Shown here piece after piece: positions 25,808 through 36,600 of a stretch of DNA of 52,480 nt. Within the stretch, counting starts at the first letter, position 1. The number at the start of each line of letters is the position of its first letter. The stretch lies in the IMG/VR virus record IMGVR_UViG_3300023170_002258, positions 1 to 52,480 of that record, one strand, 5' to 3'. The notes beneath the pieces are model-generated. The model had not been told where the DNA came from. It searched no databases and was given only the letters and a program-made list of their open reading frames with translations. This DNA comes from a virus. Both the position numbers and the translations under genes were made by a program.

Positions 25808-26633
25808 TTAATATTTCTTCATTGATAAAATCTTCATCTCTGTAATGAACGATTCCGCTTCTTATTAAACTATTTTCTATTAGTAATCCGTTTTCAATAT
25901 CAAACCAACTATTAAACAATTCTGTCCAGTTTTTAGGAACATCATTTGTCCACAGATGCTGACTTAATGTGTCTATATCGTAAAAATTATTTAAATTACA
26001 AACTATACTACTAGTAATGTCTAAATGTTCTGTTATGATATTACATATAATATTTTTATCAAAACTTTCTGGTTTTATTTCTGTAAACACTGTGTTGTAT
26101 ACAGATCTCCAATTTTGGAAATAAGGATCTGCTAACTTAAACCATTCTTGTGCTAAATCAGTTGACGAATCAAAGTACATTAACTGATTATATAAAAGAG
26201 GTAATTCATATTTTAGTTCAATTTCAAACGAATTGGCTTTGTTTGTTGGTAAGTTTTTATATGTTCTTGCAAAACTAGTAACAGCTAAATCATAATTTTC
26301 AAATTGATCCCAAAGTAAATCTATATCAACATTTAAAAATAGTGTATCATAATCAACATATATAGTTTCATCAAACGGTGTACAGTGAATCATTTGCCAT
26401 ATGTTGCTTCCATGAAAGCCATCGGCATGTCCTGTATTACCAAATGGTAGTTCGGTAATGTAGTCGAATGCACTAAAATATTTTGACGATACTAAATCAC
26501 TTTTACCAGCATCTACTACCAAACATACTTCTGCTGCAGGGTCACAGTTTTTGATACTCAATGCAAGTGCATAACTGTACTTGATTTTATCTAAGTCTGT
26601 GTCAATTCCTAGTGTAATAAATCCTCGGCTCAT
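25752..26633 (-). CDS. GT-A (GT8-like) glycosyltransferase-like protein (2)
   Basis: A 293-residue protein with CTPFDETIYVDYDTLF, holding a DxD motif after a strand, and an N-terminal GIDTDLDKIKYSYALALS that suits the nucleotide-sugar fold. VHYRDEDF near the end may carry the late metal-binding His. It shares the TPF-x-x-T-x-x-x-D-x-D pattern with the next gene upstream (26630-27535), so the two are probably ancient paralogues. It overlaps the hypothetical protein downstream by 56 bases. Confidence 0.72.
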   Translation of the reverse strand: MSRGFITLGIDTDLDKIKYSYALALSIKNCDPAAEVCLVVDAGKSDLVSSKYFSAFDYITELPFGNTGHADGFHGSNIWQMIHCTPFDETIYVDYDTLFLNVDIDLLWDQFENYDLAVTSFARTYKNLPTNKANSFEIELKYELPLLYNQLMYFDSSTDLAQEWFKLADPYFQNWRSVYNTVFTEIKPESFDKNIICNIITEHLDITSSIVCNLNNFYDIDTLSQHLWTNDVPKNWTELFNSWFDIENGLLIENSLIRSGIVHYRDEDFINEEILNDLRNKFNRTSQSTIEAA

Positions 26634-27535
26634 AGCAGTACCTCTTTAAGATTTTCTTCTATTTTATCAAAGTGTCTGCTGATTGCACGTTTGTTCATGG
26701 CATGTAAATTATAGTCTGTATTTCGAGTAAGTATGTTTTTCCACTGTTCTTGTCTATTATGACTTAGCAATATCCAATCATTCATTCCTTTGATTTCAAT
26801 TATGTCATCTTTTTGATCCATGTTACGCATTGGTATTCCCATAAAATCATGCACATAAGATTCATTGTTATATCCATTTAACAAATGAGTAGCGATACTT
26901 ACACAAAAGTCTGTTCTAAATAATGCTGGTGGGAATTGATATAATAGTGCATAGTAGTTCCAGTTTTCTCTAACATGATTCCACGTATCAAAAAATATAC
27001 GACTTTCTTCACTTTGATCAAAGTAAACAACTGTACTCCACCAGTGATGTATGCCGCCGTCTGACAGTGTCATTTCGTTCATATAAGGACGTTGGTGTTC
27101 TAAATATATAGCATTGCGATGCATAGCTATCGGAATTTCAGTATCAAACAGATAGTCGTAAAAATTATTTTTAATAATATAATCTGTATCTAATAACAGT
27201 GTTTTTTCAAACGGAGTTAGATCAAATACTTCATGCTTATTACTATTTAAAAATGGTGCGCTAAACTCAGTCCATGGACTATCAAAATGTTTACGTGGAT
27301 TTACTTCATGTTCAACATCATCAATTACAATATGATCAAAACATGCATCATGCCATTTTTCGTCAATACTTTCTTTAAGCCACGCATAACCGCCTGTGTC
27401 TGTTATAAGACAAGTCATATTATTTTTCATGTTTGCTTTTACATAGCCTGCTGCAACATGTGCGAATCGGATATAATCTAATTGGCTATTGTTGTAAGCA
27501 AAAAAGCATGTGCCTTTTTCTTCTTCTTTTGCCAT
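26630..27535 (-). CDS. GT-A (GT8-like) glycosyltransferase-like protein (3)
   Basis: A 301-residue protein with DLTPFEKTLLLDTDYIIK (DxD motif) and a start, CFFAYNNSQLDYIRFAHVAA, typical of enzymes that bind nucleotide sugars. WILLSHNRQEQWKN near the C-terminus may supply a metal-binding His. It follows the small hypothetical gene with no gap and overlaps the next gene by 4 bases (ATGA). Confidence 0.74.
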   Translation of the reverse strand: MAKEEEKGTCFFAYNNSQLDYIRFAHVAAGYVKANMKNNMTCLITDTGGYAWLKESIDEKWHDACFDHIVIDDVEHEVNPRKHFDSPWTEFSAPFLNSNKHEVFDLTPFEKTLLLDTDYIIKNNFYDYLFDTEIPIAMHRNAIYLEHQRPYMNEMTLSDGGIHHWWSTVVYFDQSEESRIFFDTWNHVRENWNYYALLYQFPPALFRTDFCVSIATHLLNGYNNESYVHDFMGIPMRNMDQKDDIIEIKGMNDWILLSHNRQEQWKNILTRNTDYNLHAMNKRAISRHFDKIEENLKEVLL

Positions 27536-27883
27536 TTACCAATCCATAATTTTTTTAATATTACGTGCTCGTTTAATTTTATCCATCTGAATCTTATATT
27601 CATTACTTGCTTCAGTGTACGCACTAATTAAAGAATCTTTAAAATCCGACAAATCTTCAATGACAATTGGATTTTCTTTTGTATCAATTACAATTGCACT
27701 ATCTTTATCTGATCTTAAAAGTGCATCTACAAAACTAATAGTTTTTTCATCCGCATAAAAAGCGCCGCCGCTATAATGAACAGCTTGCAGTACTTGCATA
27801 CGAGATCTGATATTTCTTTTTTGATTACTTAAGGTAGTACGATAATTTGCAAATTCGAGGGCTTTCTCGAGTCTCTCATCCAT
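27536..27883 (-). CDS. Small hypothetical phage protein (115 aa), first gene of the island
   Basis: A mostly helical, charged protein; it begins MDERLEKALEFANYRTTLSN and ends with an Arg/Lys-rich helix. I associate this pattern (LEKALEFANYRTTL, VIDTKENPI-ED) with T4-like marine phages but know no function. A GGAG at 27893-27896 stands nine bases upstream, and a sigma70-like promoter lies just before it. It is the first gene of a run of overlapping minus-strand genes reaching to 4653. Confidence 0.78.
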   Translation of the reverse strand: MDERLEKALEFANYRTTLSNQKRNIRSRMQVLQAVHYSGGAFYADEKTISFVDALLRSDKDSAIVIDTKENPIVIEDLSDFKDSLISAYTEASNEYKIQMDKIKRARNIKKIMDW

Positions 27884-27892
27884 AGTGAGTTT

Positions 27893-27896
27893 CTCC
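27893..27896 (-). promoter_or_regulatory. Ribosome binding site (GGAG) of the first island gene
   Basis: GGAG nine bases before ATG 27883, in a leader of about 20 bases after the predicted transcription start. Confidence 0.5.
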
Positions 27897-27911
27897 TTAT
27901 AATTAACTACT

Positions 27912-27941
27912 AATATAATATATTTAGTTATAAGATGTCAA
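27912..27941 (-). promoter_or_regulatory. Sigma70-like promoter at the head of the island
   Basis: On the minus strand TTGACA (27936-27941, a perfect -35) is followed after 18 bases by TATATT (27912-27917, five of six matches to -10). Transcription would start near 27905, leaving about 20 bases before ATG 27883. It would let the host RNA polymerase read the glycan genes early, apart from the late structural block. The 66-base gap here is the largest non-coding stretch in the window. Confidence 0.6.
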
Positions 27942-27949
27942 GTGATTTT

Positions 27950-29143
27950 TTAGTTATCGTCTGGACCCATAAATCCATCGCCTACCACTGCTGGCACAGG
28001 ATCTGGTGTAACATCAAACGTACTTGTATTAACAGTAATAATATCAGGCATTAAATATCTAGGTGTTACTGTTAATGTTCCATCCATTACTTGTTCAAAT
28101 GCAGTATCGTCAAATACTAGTTTGAAATGTACTTCTTTTCCATCGTCGGCCCATTTGCCATATAATTTAAAATATCTATTAGCATAACTAGATAGTCTTT
28201 CATCGCCGGTTAGATATACAGTAGGACAATATGCAGTACTTGCTGTATGATATGCTGTAGCATATGCAGTCGCAGCAGGAAAATTCACAAACCAGGCAGG
28301 TACAGTTGATGCATAACCATATCCATAGCCATAACCATATGCTGATATTTGTTGTGTTACACCAGCACTAGTAAACAATAAACCTTCATCATCTACTATA
28401 CCGTCCGGGTCACTGCCGTCGCCATAACGATCAGTTAAGTGATAAAATCCTTTGCCTTCACTAGTACCCGGAGTAATATATCCCTCACTTTGATATGTAT
28501 TATTCCAAGTAAATGTAAGTATTCCAACTTCGTTTATAATGTCAGCCCAGTTAAAAAATCCTGCTGTGCAGCCACCTTCAAGTGAAAGATCTATTTGTAG
28601 CTGTCCTCCACCATTAAAGAAGTATCTTGCATCGTTATATGTATTCCAAGACCATTTGTGCTCACTTTCAATTTTTTTCCACCAAGGTGTATTTCTAGAA
28701 TGAATTCCTGCAGTTCCTTGTAGTAAACTAGCATTAGTCGGATCAACTGTAGTGTGCATATTATTAGGTAACACAATGTTAGTAAACTTATCGTGTACTA
28801 AATTTAAATCTTCTGCACGTATTAAGTATCTAGGTCTAACGTCTGTGCGTCCTTGTGGTACACTAAACACAAGTACATGATCTTCATATGTTACGTGATC
28901 TAACATAACATTAGTATGTTCAACTAATAGTTGTAATCTATCTGCTTCGATTAGTACACCAACAGGTACTTGGTCATCTATATTTGGTGCACCCCAACCA
29001 TACTTGTGTGTATCTATTCTATTTGCGTCTGTTACTAAAGATGCAGGATAGTTATCGCCAAATATTAAGTTTGCGATATCTGCTACATAGTTGTATTCTG
29101 CAGCGTATACTATATTGCCTGGATTGACTGGTACCAGTGCCAT
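27950..29143 (-). CDS. Virion structural/tail-fibre-like protein with YG repeat
   Basis: A 397-residue protein. The N-terminus (VPVNPGNIVYAAEYNYVADIANLIFG) and HKYGWG resemble structural proteins of T4-like marine phages. Around 28311-28343 it has a Tyr-Gly alternation, AYGYGYGYGYA, and nearby AYATAY-type segments. There is no enzyme motif. It is the last gene of the structural block and is followed by the island promoter. A fibre or baseplate-attached role is inferred from position. Confidence 0.72.
   Translation of the reverse strand: MALVPVNPGNIVYAAEYNYVADIANLIFGDNYPASLVTDANRIDTHKYGWGAPNIDDQVPVGVLIEADRLQLLVEHTNVMLDHVTYEDHVLVFSVPQGRTDVRPRYLIRAEDLNLVHDKFTNIVLPNNMHTTVDPTNASLLQGTAGIHSRNTPWWKKIESEHKWSWNTYNDARYFFNGGGQLQIDLSLEGGCTAGFFNWADIINEVGILTFTWNNTYQSEGYITPGTSEGKGFYHLTDRYGDGSDPDGIVDDEGLLFTSAGVTQQISAYGYGYGYGYASTVPAWFVNFPAATAYATAYHTASTAYCPTVYLTGDERLSSYANRYFKLYGKWADDGKEVHFKLVFDDTAFEQVMDGTLTVTPRYLMPDIITVNTSTFDVTPDPVPAVVGDGFMGPDDN
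28311..28343. repeat. Short tandem TATGG-type repeat encoding alternating Tyr-Gly
   Basis: A run of imperfect six-base units gives AYGYGYGYGYA within the fibre-like protein. Such tracts can change length by slippage or form flexible adhesive loops. Confidence 0.7.
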
Positions 29144-29144
29144 A

Positions 29145-30080
29145 TTATTTTGCTCCTACAACTACTTCAATTACGCCTTCGCCACCTTCATGGTCTTCTA
29201 ATGCTCTGCCAATTATTGTTCTATAATCTAATAAGTCCGTCGGTAATGCAGCCATTGCATGTCCGTGAATTAAACTGCTTACTAGTCTGTCACCTTTGCG
29301 TATTTTACCAGATACTTTACAAGGAACACGACCAGCAAGTGCTACATAAGGATGTGTTTCATCTGTACCTGCTGCAGCATTCATTTCAAAACCCGGATTA
29401 GTTGATATAACACCAAACACCTCAACATCTGCTCTTGAACCAGTTGGAATAATTTCATTGGGACCGCCAATTCTAACAACTGTACCTGGTTCTAATACTT
29501 CGTCTGCAGCATAACGTTCTGCAAGGTCAGCATATTCTGCAGTAGTTGCTGTGCCACGGAATTTAAAATCTGTTCTGTTGGTCATGTTAATACCAACTTG
29601 CATTACAGGAAAGTTTGCACTTAGTAGTGTTGTTCCATCTTCTGCAAATTCTGTATTTGCAGGTGTCCATGCACTAGTGTCTGACGTGCCATTATCGTCA
29701 TATGGACCTACAGTGATATGGTTAATAACACCTTCTACAATGTGTACTAAACATCTATGTGATCTGCCATTTGTATCAATGATGTTTCTGACTTCAATTC
29801 TTGTATCGCCGGTAAATCCAATTGGATACCACTGTCCATTGTCATAGATATATAAAATACTATCTGCGTTATCGTACCACAGTGTTCCTTCAACTGGATT
29901 AACAGGTGGTGTTGCACTAGCAAAGTTTTCTAGCAAGTTTAAAAAGTTTTCATTTACAAACTCACCGAACCTTGTAGTGTTTTTACCAATTAGTTTAACT
30001 GGAGTACTTGTATCTACTGTACCGTCATTAACTACAATTGGAGTTTTGTTTGGGTCGCTATGATTAATCGAATATGGCAT
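29145..30080 (-). CDS. Tail fibre-like structural protein with C-terminal chaperone-type domain
   Basis: A 311-residue protein. FGEFVNENFLNLLENFAS then NPVEGTLWYDN is a common N-terminal block in T4-like marine phage structural proteins. The C-terminal half, TATTAEYADLAERYAADEVL, PGTVVRIGG, VISTNPGF, ALAGRVPCKVSGKIRKGDRL and IIGRALEDHEGGEG, matches the domain at the end of many phage fibres that folds with, or is cut like, Peptidase_G2-type chaperones. It ends one base before the next gene begins. AGGA precedes the ATG. Confidence 0.8.
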   Translation of the reverse strand: MPYSINHSDPNKTPIVVNDGTVDTSTPVKLIGKNTTRFGEFVNENFLNLLENFASATPPVNPVEGTLWYDNADSILYIYDNGQWYPIGFTGDTRIEVRNIIDTNGRSHRCLVHIVEGVINHITVGPYDDNGTSDTSAWTPANTEFAEDGTTLLSANFPVMQVGINMTNRTDFKFRGTATTAEYADLAERYAADEVLEPGTVVRIGGPNEIIPTGSRADVEVFGVISTNPGFEMNAAAGTDETHPYVALAGRVPCKVSGKIRKGDRLVSSLIHGHAMAALPTDLLDYRTIIGRALEDHEGGEGVIEVVVGAK

Positions 30081-30092
30081 TGTTTTTTCCTA

Positions 30093-30665
30093 TTATACTT
30101 CACTGTATGTTGTTCTAATCCTTAATGTGTATACCACACTTATTTTTCTATTTGCACTCTTTTGCACAGGATGGAAGATAACATGTGTCAACATATCATT
30201 ATTTGCACTATAAACTGCTAGTTCGTCGAAAACATAATCGCTGTTCATATCTGTTGTAGTGTCCTCAACATCTTGTCCTGTTGGTGTATTATAATCTAGT
30301 GTGCTTGTCATTACAACGTCACTGTATACTGTTCCGTTTACGTGATTAACTGTTGTAGAATCTATAGCTTGTGTATATGTTTCATTATATAGTCCACTAG
30401 TAATAGAACCTGTATTTGGTGCTTTGTATGTTACAACACCAGCTCCGTCTATTAGTGTTCCTCCATTACCGTAAGCCATTGAAGCTACATTATGTGTTCC
30501 GTTTGCTCCGGATTGATTAGCTAAAAGATTAGCAATAGCAACACTCATATTTTCAAAGTGTATTGCGTTACGTCTTTTTACTAGTACTTCACCAGAATCT
30601 GCATCTTGAATTAACAAGTGGCCTTCAATGTTTACTAAGGATTTTTCAACTTGTGATAAACTCAT
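30093..30665 (-). CDS. Hypothetical virion structural protein
   Basis: A 190-residue Ser/Thr/Asn-rich protein. The start LVNIEGHLLIQDADSGEVLVKRRNAIHFENMS and the end KISVVYTLRIRTTYSEV are common shapes in phage baseplate or fibre-attachment proteins. The position after the giant wedge protein is where T4 has gp8 onward, but I see no firm match. A perfect late promoter box lies 22 bases upstream and gives it a transcript start of its own. It ends in tandem stops (TAA TAG). Confidence 0.72.
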   Translation of the reverse strand: MSLSQVEKSLVNIEGHLLIQDADSGEVLVKRRNAIHFENMSVAIANLLANQSGANGTHNVASMAYGNGGTLIDGAGVVTYKAPNTGSITSGLYNETYTQAIDSTTVNHVNGTVYSDVVMTSTLDYNTPTGQDVEDTTTDMNSDYVFDELAVYSANNDMLTHVIFHPVQKSANRKISVVYTLRIRTTYSEV

Positions 30666-30686
30666 TTTCTTATTTCCATTATGTAC

Positions 30687-30694
30687 TATTTATA
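30687..30694 (-). promoter_or_regulatory. T4-type late promoter box TATAAATA (perfect)
   Basis: TATAAATA on the minus strand at 30687-30694 matches the T4 late consensus at all eight bases. It overlaps the end of the giant gene, with the expected start at about 30681, 17 bases before ATG 30665. It should drive the three smaller virion proteins late in infection. Confidence 0.75.
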
Positions 30695-33600
30695 TCGTTC
30701 CGGCGCCTGCGTTTCTAATGAAACGGTGAACTGATTCTGTGCTACTAGAACTTAAACTAACACCTGGTTCATTGTAAGCTGAACGCAATGTATCTCTATA
30801 ATTTCCAAGTCTTTCCCTAACTGGCAACTCTACTTGCAACCCTGCGTCAACAACAGTATCTCCTGCAGTGTGTGCTATTGCACTAGTTCCTAGTGTGCCT
30901 CTGCGACAATAACGTAATGTATTTCCATCTCTTGCATCGTATGAGATTCTTTCAGTTCCTATCCAAATTATTCCTGAATCATTACCTAATACACTTGCAT
31001 CATCTACAGTTATAGTTGTATCACTTTCTGTGATATTATTCGATATTGTAGTTTTATTTGCATCAAGTATTACAATGCTTTCTTGAATATCAAAGTTTGT
31101 AAACATATTGATTTGGAAACTACGTGTATCTGCATCTTCTGTACTACCTGAAGCATTTGTTTGTACTCTAATTCTTACGTTCTCTAGTAAATCGAGTCCT
31201 ACAAGTTCTTCACCTATTCTTTCATATCCGGGTTGTATAAACTCATTACCGTCATATAATACTTCTACAGTAGATTCAGGAGTTAAAAATTCATATGAAA
31301 GGAAATCATCTCTGAAATAATCACTTTCGACATATCCTTCTTCTGCATAATCTTCTTCAACAATATCTTCAGTAAATGTACCACCAGATAATAACACATC
31401 GCCATTCCAATGTCTAGCATAATCATTCATCTGTATTGTTATCTCTGAGTCTCTGCTGACTTCTGATAACTCAACTGTTGCTGAATCCATTACAGTCGGA
31501 CGTTGCTCAAGTGTGTGTAATTTAGTATGGAACGGTTTAATATCTGCAAAATATTTTTCAATTGCTGTAGTGCTATGATGCTGATATGTTACAGGATCAA
31601 GAATTAAAGGATGATCTACACCCAACTTAACATAAGTTGTTTTGAATGCAAAGTCATCTGCAGTTCCTTCGATTACTGCTTGATATAAACATCTAAACCA
31701 TAACTTATTATACTTGTCTTTATGTTGTCCGATAAAGATTTTATCTCTAAACAAATCAAACAATAAATTAATAATGTTTGCAACACCACTGTCGTATCCA
31801 CTAATATCAAAACCTGCTGCGTCAAACCCGTGTCCAAACTTGCTCTCAAGCCATAGCTCATCGCTTAGTTCGATAGTGCCGTATTTTTTCCAACGTAAAC
31901 TAAATTCATCGTTTTCTTTGTACCACATCTCAGGTCTATTAATTCCGTCACTGTGACGACTATATTTAACATACACATAGCTTCCATTTGGAACATCTAT
32001 TACGTTAGCATTTGCTTGTCTACTTATAATTTCATCGACAGTATCTACTACAAAATCAGCTAATGTACTAGTATCGTGTTCGTATGTTAACTCTGCACAA
32101 TCGCTGTATTCACGATAAGTCCAGTCTACAAAATTCCAGTAATGTTCTAACTTATATTCAACTTCACCTTCTGTATATTTTGTATAGAAAATATCATCCC
32201 AACTTGTCATACTTGCTGTTACACAAATATCTTTAAGATAGTCATTTGCTGCATCAACAAAGTTTTGTCTTGCTGTTGTAATATCTCTGTATAAACTTTG
32301 TACAGGTCTTGTTAAATGACCATATCTATTAAACGGATGCAATCTTAAATCTGGTACAGGTTGTCCTCTCCAAACTTCAATATCTGTTGCTTCAGTTTCT
32401 GGAGGTAATATATAATTATAAATTTTTGCCCAATTATATTCTAATGTATCTGTAGTTGGATTTCCGCCTGTTACAGAATCTTTTAAGCAAATAAAGAATT
32501 CGTTATCTTTAATCACAACACTTTCTCTGTTGTAAACAGTTGTTGCGCTCCATTCGGTATATGTATATAAATCACGATAATTGTTATATCCTGCTAAACT
32601 ATCACGTATTTTAATATGCAAATATTCTGGAATAGTTTCTGCTGGGTCACACTCTGCAAGCAATGTCCATTCGTTAAGTGGCAAACTATTACTTTCGTAT
32701 ATTTGATTTATTTGTGTTACAGTATCGTTTGTTACAAACTTGTCAGCATTAGCTAATAAAAGTGTGTTACTTGTACTTGCTGCAGCCCACGCAATTTCTA
32801 AATCTTTAAAGTTAGTCATGATATTTGCTAACTGTAGTACGTTATAGTTGCGGATACCACTTGCCGATTGCTTATTTTTAACCCAGAAATAATAATTTGT
32901 TTCAGATCTATTTCTAACAGGATTGTAGTAAGTTTTTTCTGTCCAGTAGTATCTAATCTCACCGTCGATTATTACACTATATGGTTCTCCTGATGCAACA
33001 CTTCCGTCGATTACACCTCCGCTAGTTACTAACTGTTCGTATTCTTCTGGCATCACTGGACTGCGAATCCATTCATAAATTTCAATCTCAGAACCTGGGA
33101 ATAATCTACCCCATTGCTGTTGTTGATATTTTTCTGGACCTTGTTCGTAATCTAAGTATATACTTGTTGCAAGGTTCCACCAACGCTTTCCAATCCACGC
33201 ATCAGTCCATGCATCGTCGATTTCCTCATAACCGTTATAACTGTCATAGTTATATACTGCCATATCTGCTGTTGATTTAAATTCAATTTCGCTTTCTACA
33301 AAACTTGGAATAATACCTTTAGCCGGATCATATATTTCTAATGCTGTAATAAGTGTACGTCTGTTAGCATCATATAACTTAACATTTTCAATTAGATCGT
33401 TTCTTGCTTGTGTAGGAGCCGATCTTACTTTAACCCATTCGCCGTCATAGTGTCCACTAGTTAACGACCAGCCTCCTGTCCAACGATATACTGCTGGTGC
33501 ACCATTATCATCATCGACAAATGCATAAATCGGATCGCCGTTGCTACGTTTACTAGCAAAATTGTAATTAAATATTGCAGGATTATTGTCTACTAAAGGA

Positions 33601-36600
33601 TTTACTTTAAATGTATTAAAGTTTGCGATTAAATCTGCATAACTGCTAAATCTAACACTTCTTAGAGGATAAACATTACCGCTATTACCTTCTTGATTTA
33701 TATATTCATCGATATAAAACTGATTAGGATTATCCGTATCAATTCTAGTAACACGATGTACACCGTCAACACTTGGTGTAGTATTACTGCCGGCGATCAG
33801 TACATAATCTCCAACATTTAAATTATGAAAATGTTGTAAATCATTACTATAGTCTGCTGCAGCGATTGTAATTTGTGCTTCATCTGCATCAAAGTTTCCT
33901 TCACATGCTTTTGTAATATGGAATCCAAAATGCATAGATTGATAAACATTGTAACCTGCATTAATATTAGATTGCTCACTGTTGTCTGCAGCCCAAATAC
34001 TAAAAATAAATGGATCAATGTCTACTCTGCTAAATGTACTTTCTCCGTCACTGCCAAGTTCATTAAAGACATTACTAATAACACTTTGTGTTGCATAGTA
34101 AACTTGCGCTGTAATACCAAGTGTACTATTCGCTGTACCTTCTCCAATTGTCATTGTTTCGTTTGTACTAACAATTCTAAGTCTGTTATTACTATTACTT
34201 GCTGTAATTCCAGGCAAGCTAGCATTGTTTATAGAACTAATTGTATCTGTTAAATCACTAGTACGGTCTACACTAATAACTGTTACTGTAGCAGGTATTA
34301 CACCTTCAGTGATACCCACAAATGTATTTGCATTACCTGGTCCTACAAATAATGTAGATGCACTGCAAAGTATTTGTAATTGACCCGATGCTAATCCGAC
34401 TGCACTAATGTTAGGAATGTTTGCAGCATTGATTTGATTAACTACTTCCGATAGTGTTAGATCCGGTGTATCAATAATTGTAATACCACTACTGTTAATA
34501 GTTTGATTTGCTGTTGCAAAACCTACATCACTATTTGCACTTGCTGCACTAATAGTTAAACTAAACGGTTGTGACGTATCATTTGTAGTTTTTGTTACTA
34601 TCAGATTGCCGCCTGTAGTTTGTCCAGCTGTAACATTCGGAATACTAGCATTATTAATTTTTTGTATAATTTCTGTTAAGTTATAAACTTTTCCGCTAGT
34701 ACCAGTTTCTGTTGCAATTACTTCACTTGCAGCAAATGTACTAGAAGAATTGTTTACTGCAAAGTTTCTGATATTAGTAATATATGGTGCAGAATCTAAT
34801 GCGTTTTTAGTTGCTGTTGTGTCTGATGCTAATATTGTAAAAGGATCTGTATAAGAGTTATTAGTAATAGAATTTACTAGTTCCATATCATTATTCGCTA
34901 ATGCATCTAATTCACTATCAAACGATCCGCCATAGAACGATTGTAGCACTCCAAAATTTAATCCAGATGCATTTGAAAAATAAGATGCTAAGAATGAATC
35001 CCATGAACTTAAACCACTTGTGTTAATAAATGCTTGTCTTAGTGTTTCAATTGCAGATATTCTAGCACTAACAAGTGTAGATATTTGACTAGTATTTGTT
35101 ACAAACGTTGAATTAAATGCTTGTGTAAATCCTTGTTGTATTGTTACGTTAGTAACTGAACTCTCAGAGTCATCAAATGAAATTGTTACACCGTCGATAA
35201 TTAATTCTTTGCCACTAGTCGGTCCACCAGTGATCGTTGGATTAACTACTGTTCCTGTTTTAGTTACATCTTGGAATACAATATTCGAAACTTCGTTATC
35301 AAACACAAGTGTTTGATTAACACTACTACTTTGACCTAGTATTAGTGTAGACCCATGCGGAACGCCAGATGTGTTTAAATTTTCTGTTCCTGTTAGTTCA
35401 ATAGTATTAAGTGTTGTACTTTCACTTGTTCGCTGAATCGTAACTACTGTTCCGTCAATTGAAATAGTTTGTCCGTCACTTGGAATAATAGGCAGTGAAT
35501 TTCTGCCAATAACTTCAATTGGATCGTTTGGTCTTTGTAGTCCACTTGATCCGTCTGGGTCACGCATTCTCCAAACATAGCCTTCTTGTATAACTTTGTC
35601 GTTGAATTTATAAGCTACACGATTATTCCATGCATCAACTTCTTGCCAGTCTCCGCTAAAGTCATATGCAGTTTTGTTTTCTACAGGAAATGCTGTAAAG
35701 TCTTCTTTGTTTATTACTCTATAGTCTGTTTCTGTTAATAATGGTAAGCCAGCAGTTACAAAATCATTTTCAAATTGATCCATGTCTGCTAAAGACTGTG
35801 TATTGTATTTTTTTGCAGCTCTAGTTCTAAACACATTTTCTGTAGAACCAGTAACTAATAAATTACTAGTAGGATCTATGTTAATGATATCTTCTGTAAT
35901 AATATCGCTAACATCATCTGCATGAAATTGCACAACTTGCGGACTAGTTGATAAAATGTCTGTATTAAGTTCAAACTCTACAGTATCTCTACTTCTGATA
36001 TCACCAAAGTCTGCTGTACGCAATGCCCACATTTCATATAAGTTTGCATCAGCTTGTCCGCCGAGCATACTTGTATTTCTCATAAATGCATTAAGTCCAA
36101 ATTTAGTACCTCTGTATTTTCTTGTACTTTTTGTAAAGTTGAATACAGTGTCGTTGTCTAAATTTAAATATTCGCTCCACTGCGGTTTATTATAACCAAC
36201 GTTAAATCTAGCAGTATCAGTCATTTGTGTATTATTAACACCTGCACTAGATTCGTTAAAGTATTCTAGTGTACTATTTGCTGTAGTATCAAAGTTATCG
36301 ATAATTGTATTATTGTTTACAAGATATCCAGGTGTATATAGTTTACCGTTCCAATCTTTTGTACGTGCACCTTTCCAAATAACACGCAAATGTCTTTGAC
36401 CTATTTCTGGTTTATAGATAACATCGTCAAAATCTGTTTCATTGTCAACAACAAGTACATGTTCTAGTTCAACACGGTATAAACGAAGTCCAAGTATATT
36501 TGTATCATCTGACTTTGTTTCAATTGTTGTAATAGGATCTTCCGAAGAGTTGATAGGTCTACTAACTACAATTTTGTTAGCAGGTACAGCACTACCTGTT

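Noticed and set aside
27921-27928. Possible late promoter box ACTAAATA on the minus strand
   Set aside because: It has two mismatches to TATAAATA and lies inside the spacer of a better sigma70-like promoter.
28240-28343. Repeat cluster that could suggest a small CRISPR-like array
   Set aside because: The units are six bases, in frame and protein coding, without spacers.
33873-34253. Cys-rich open frame of 126 residues on the plus strand
   Set aside because: It is antisense to the giant structural gene; the Cys and Thr richness comes from the codons of the opposite strand.
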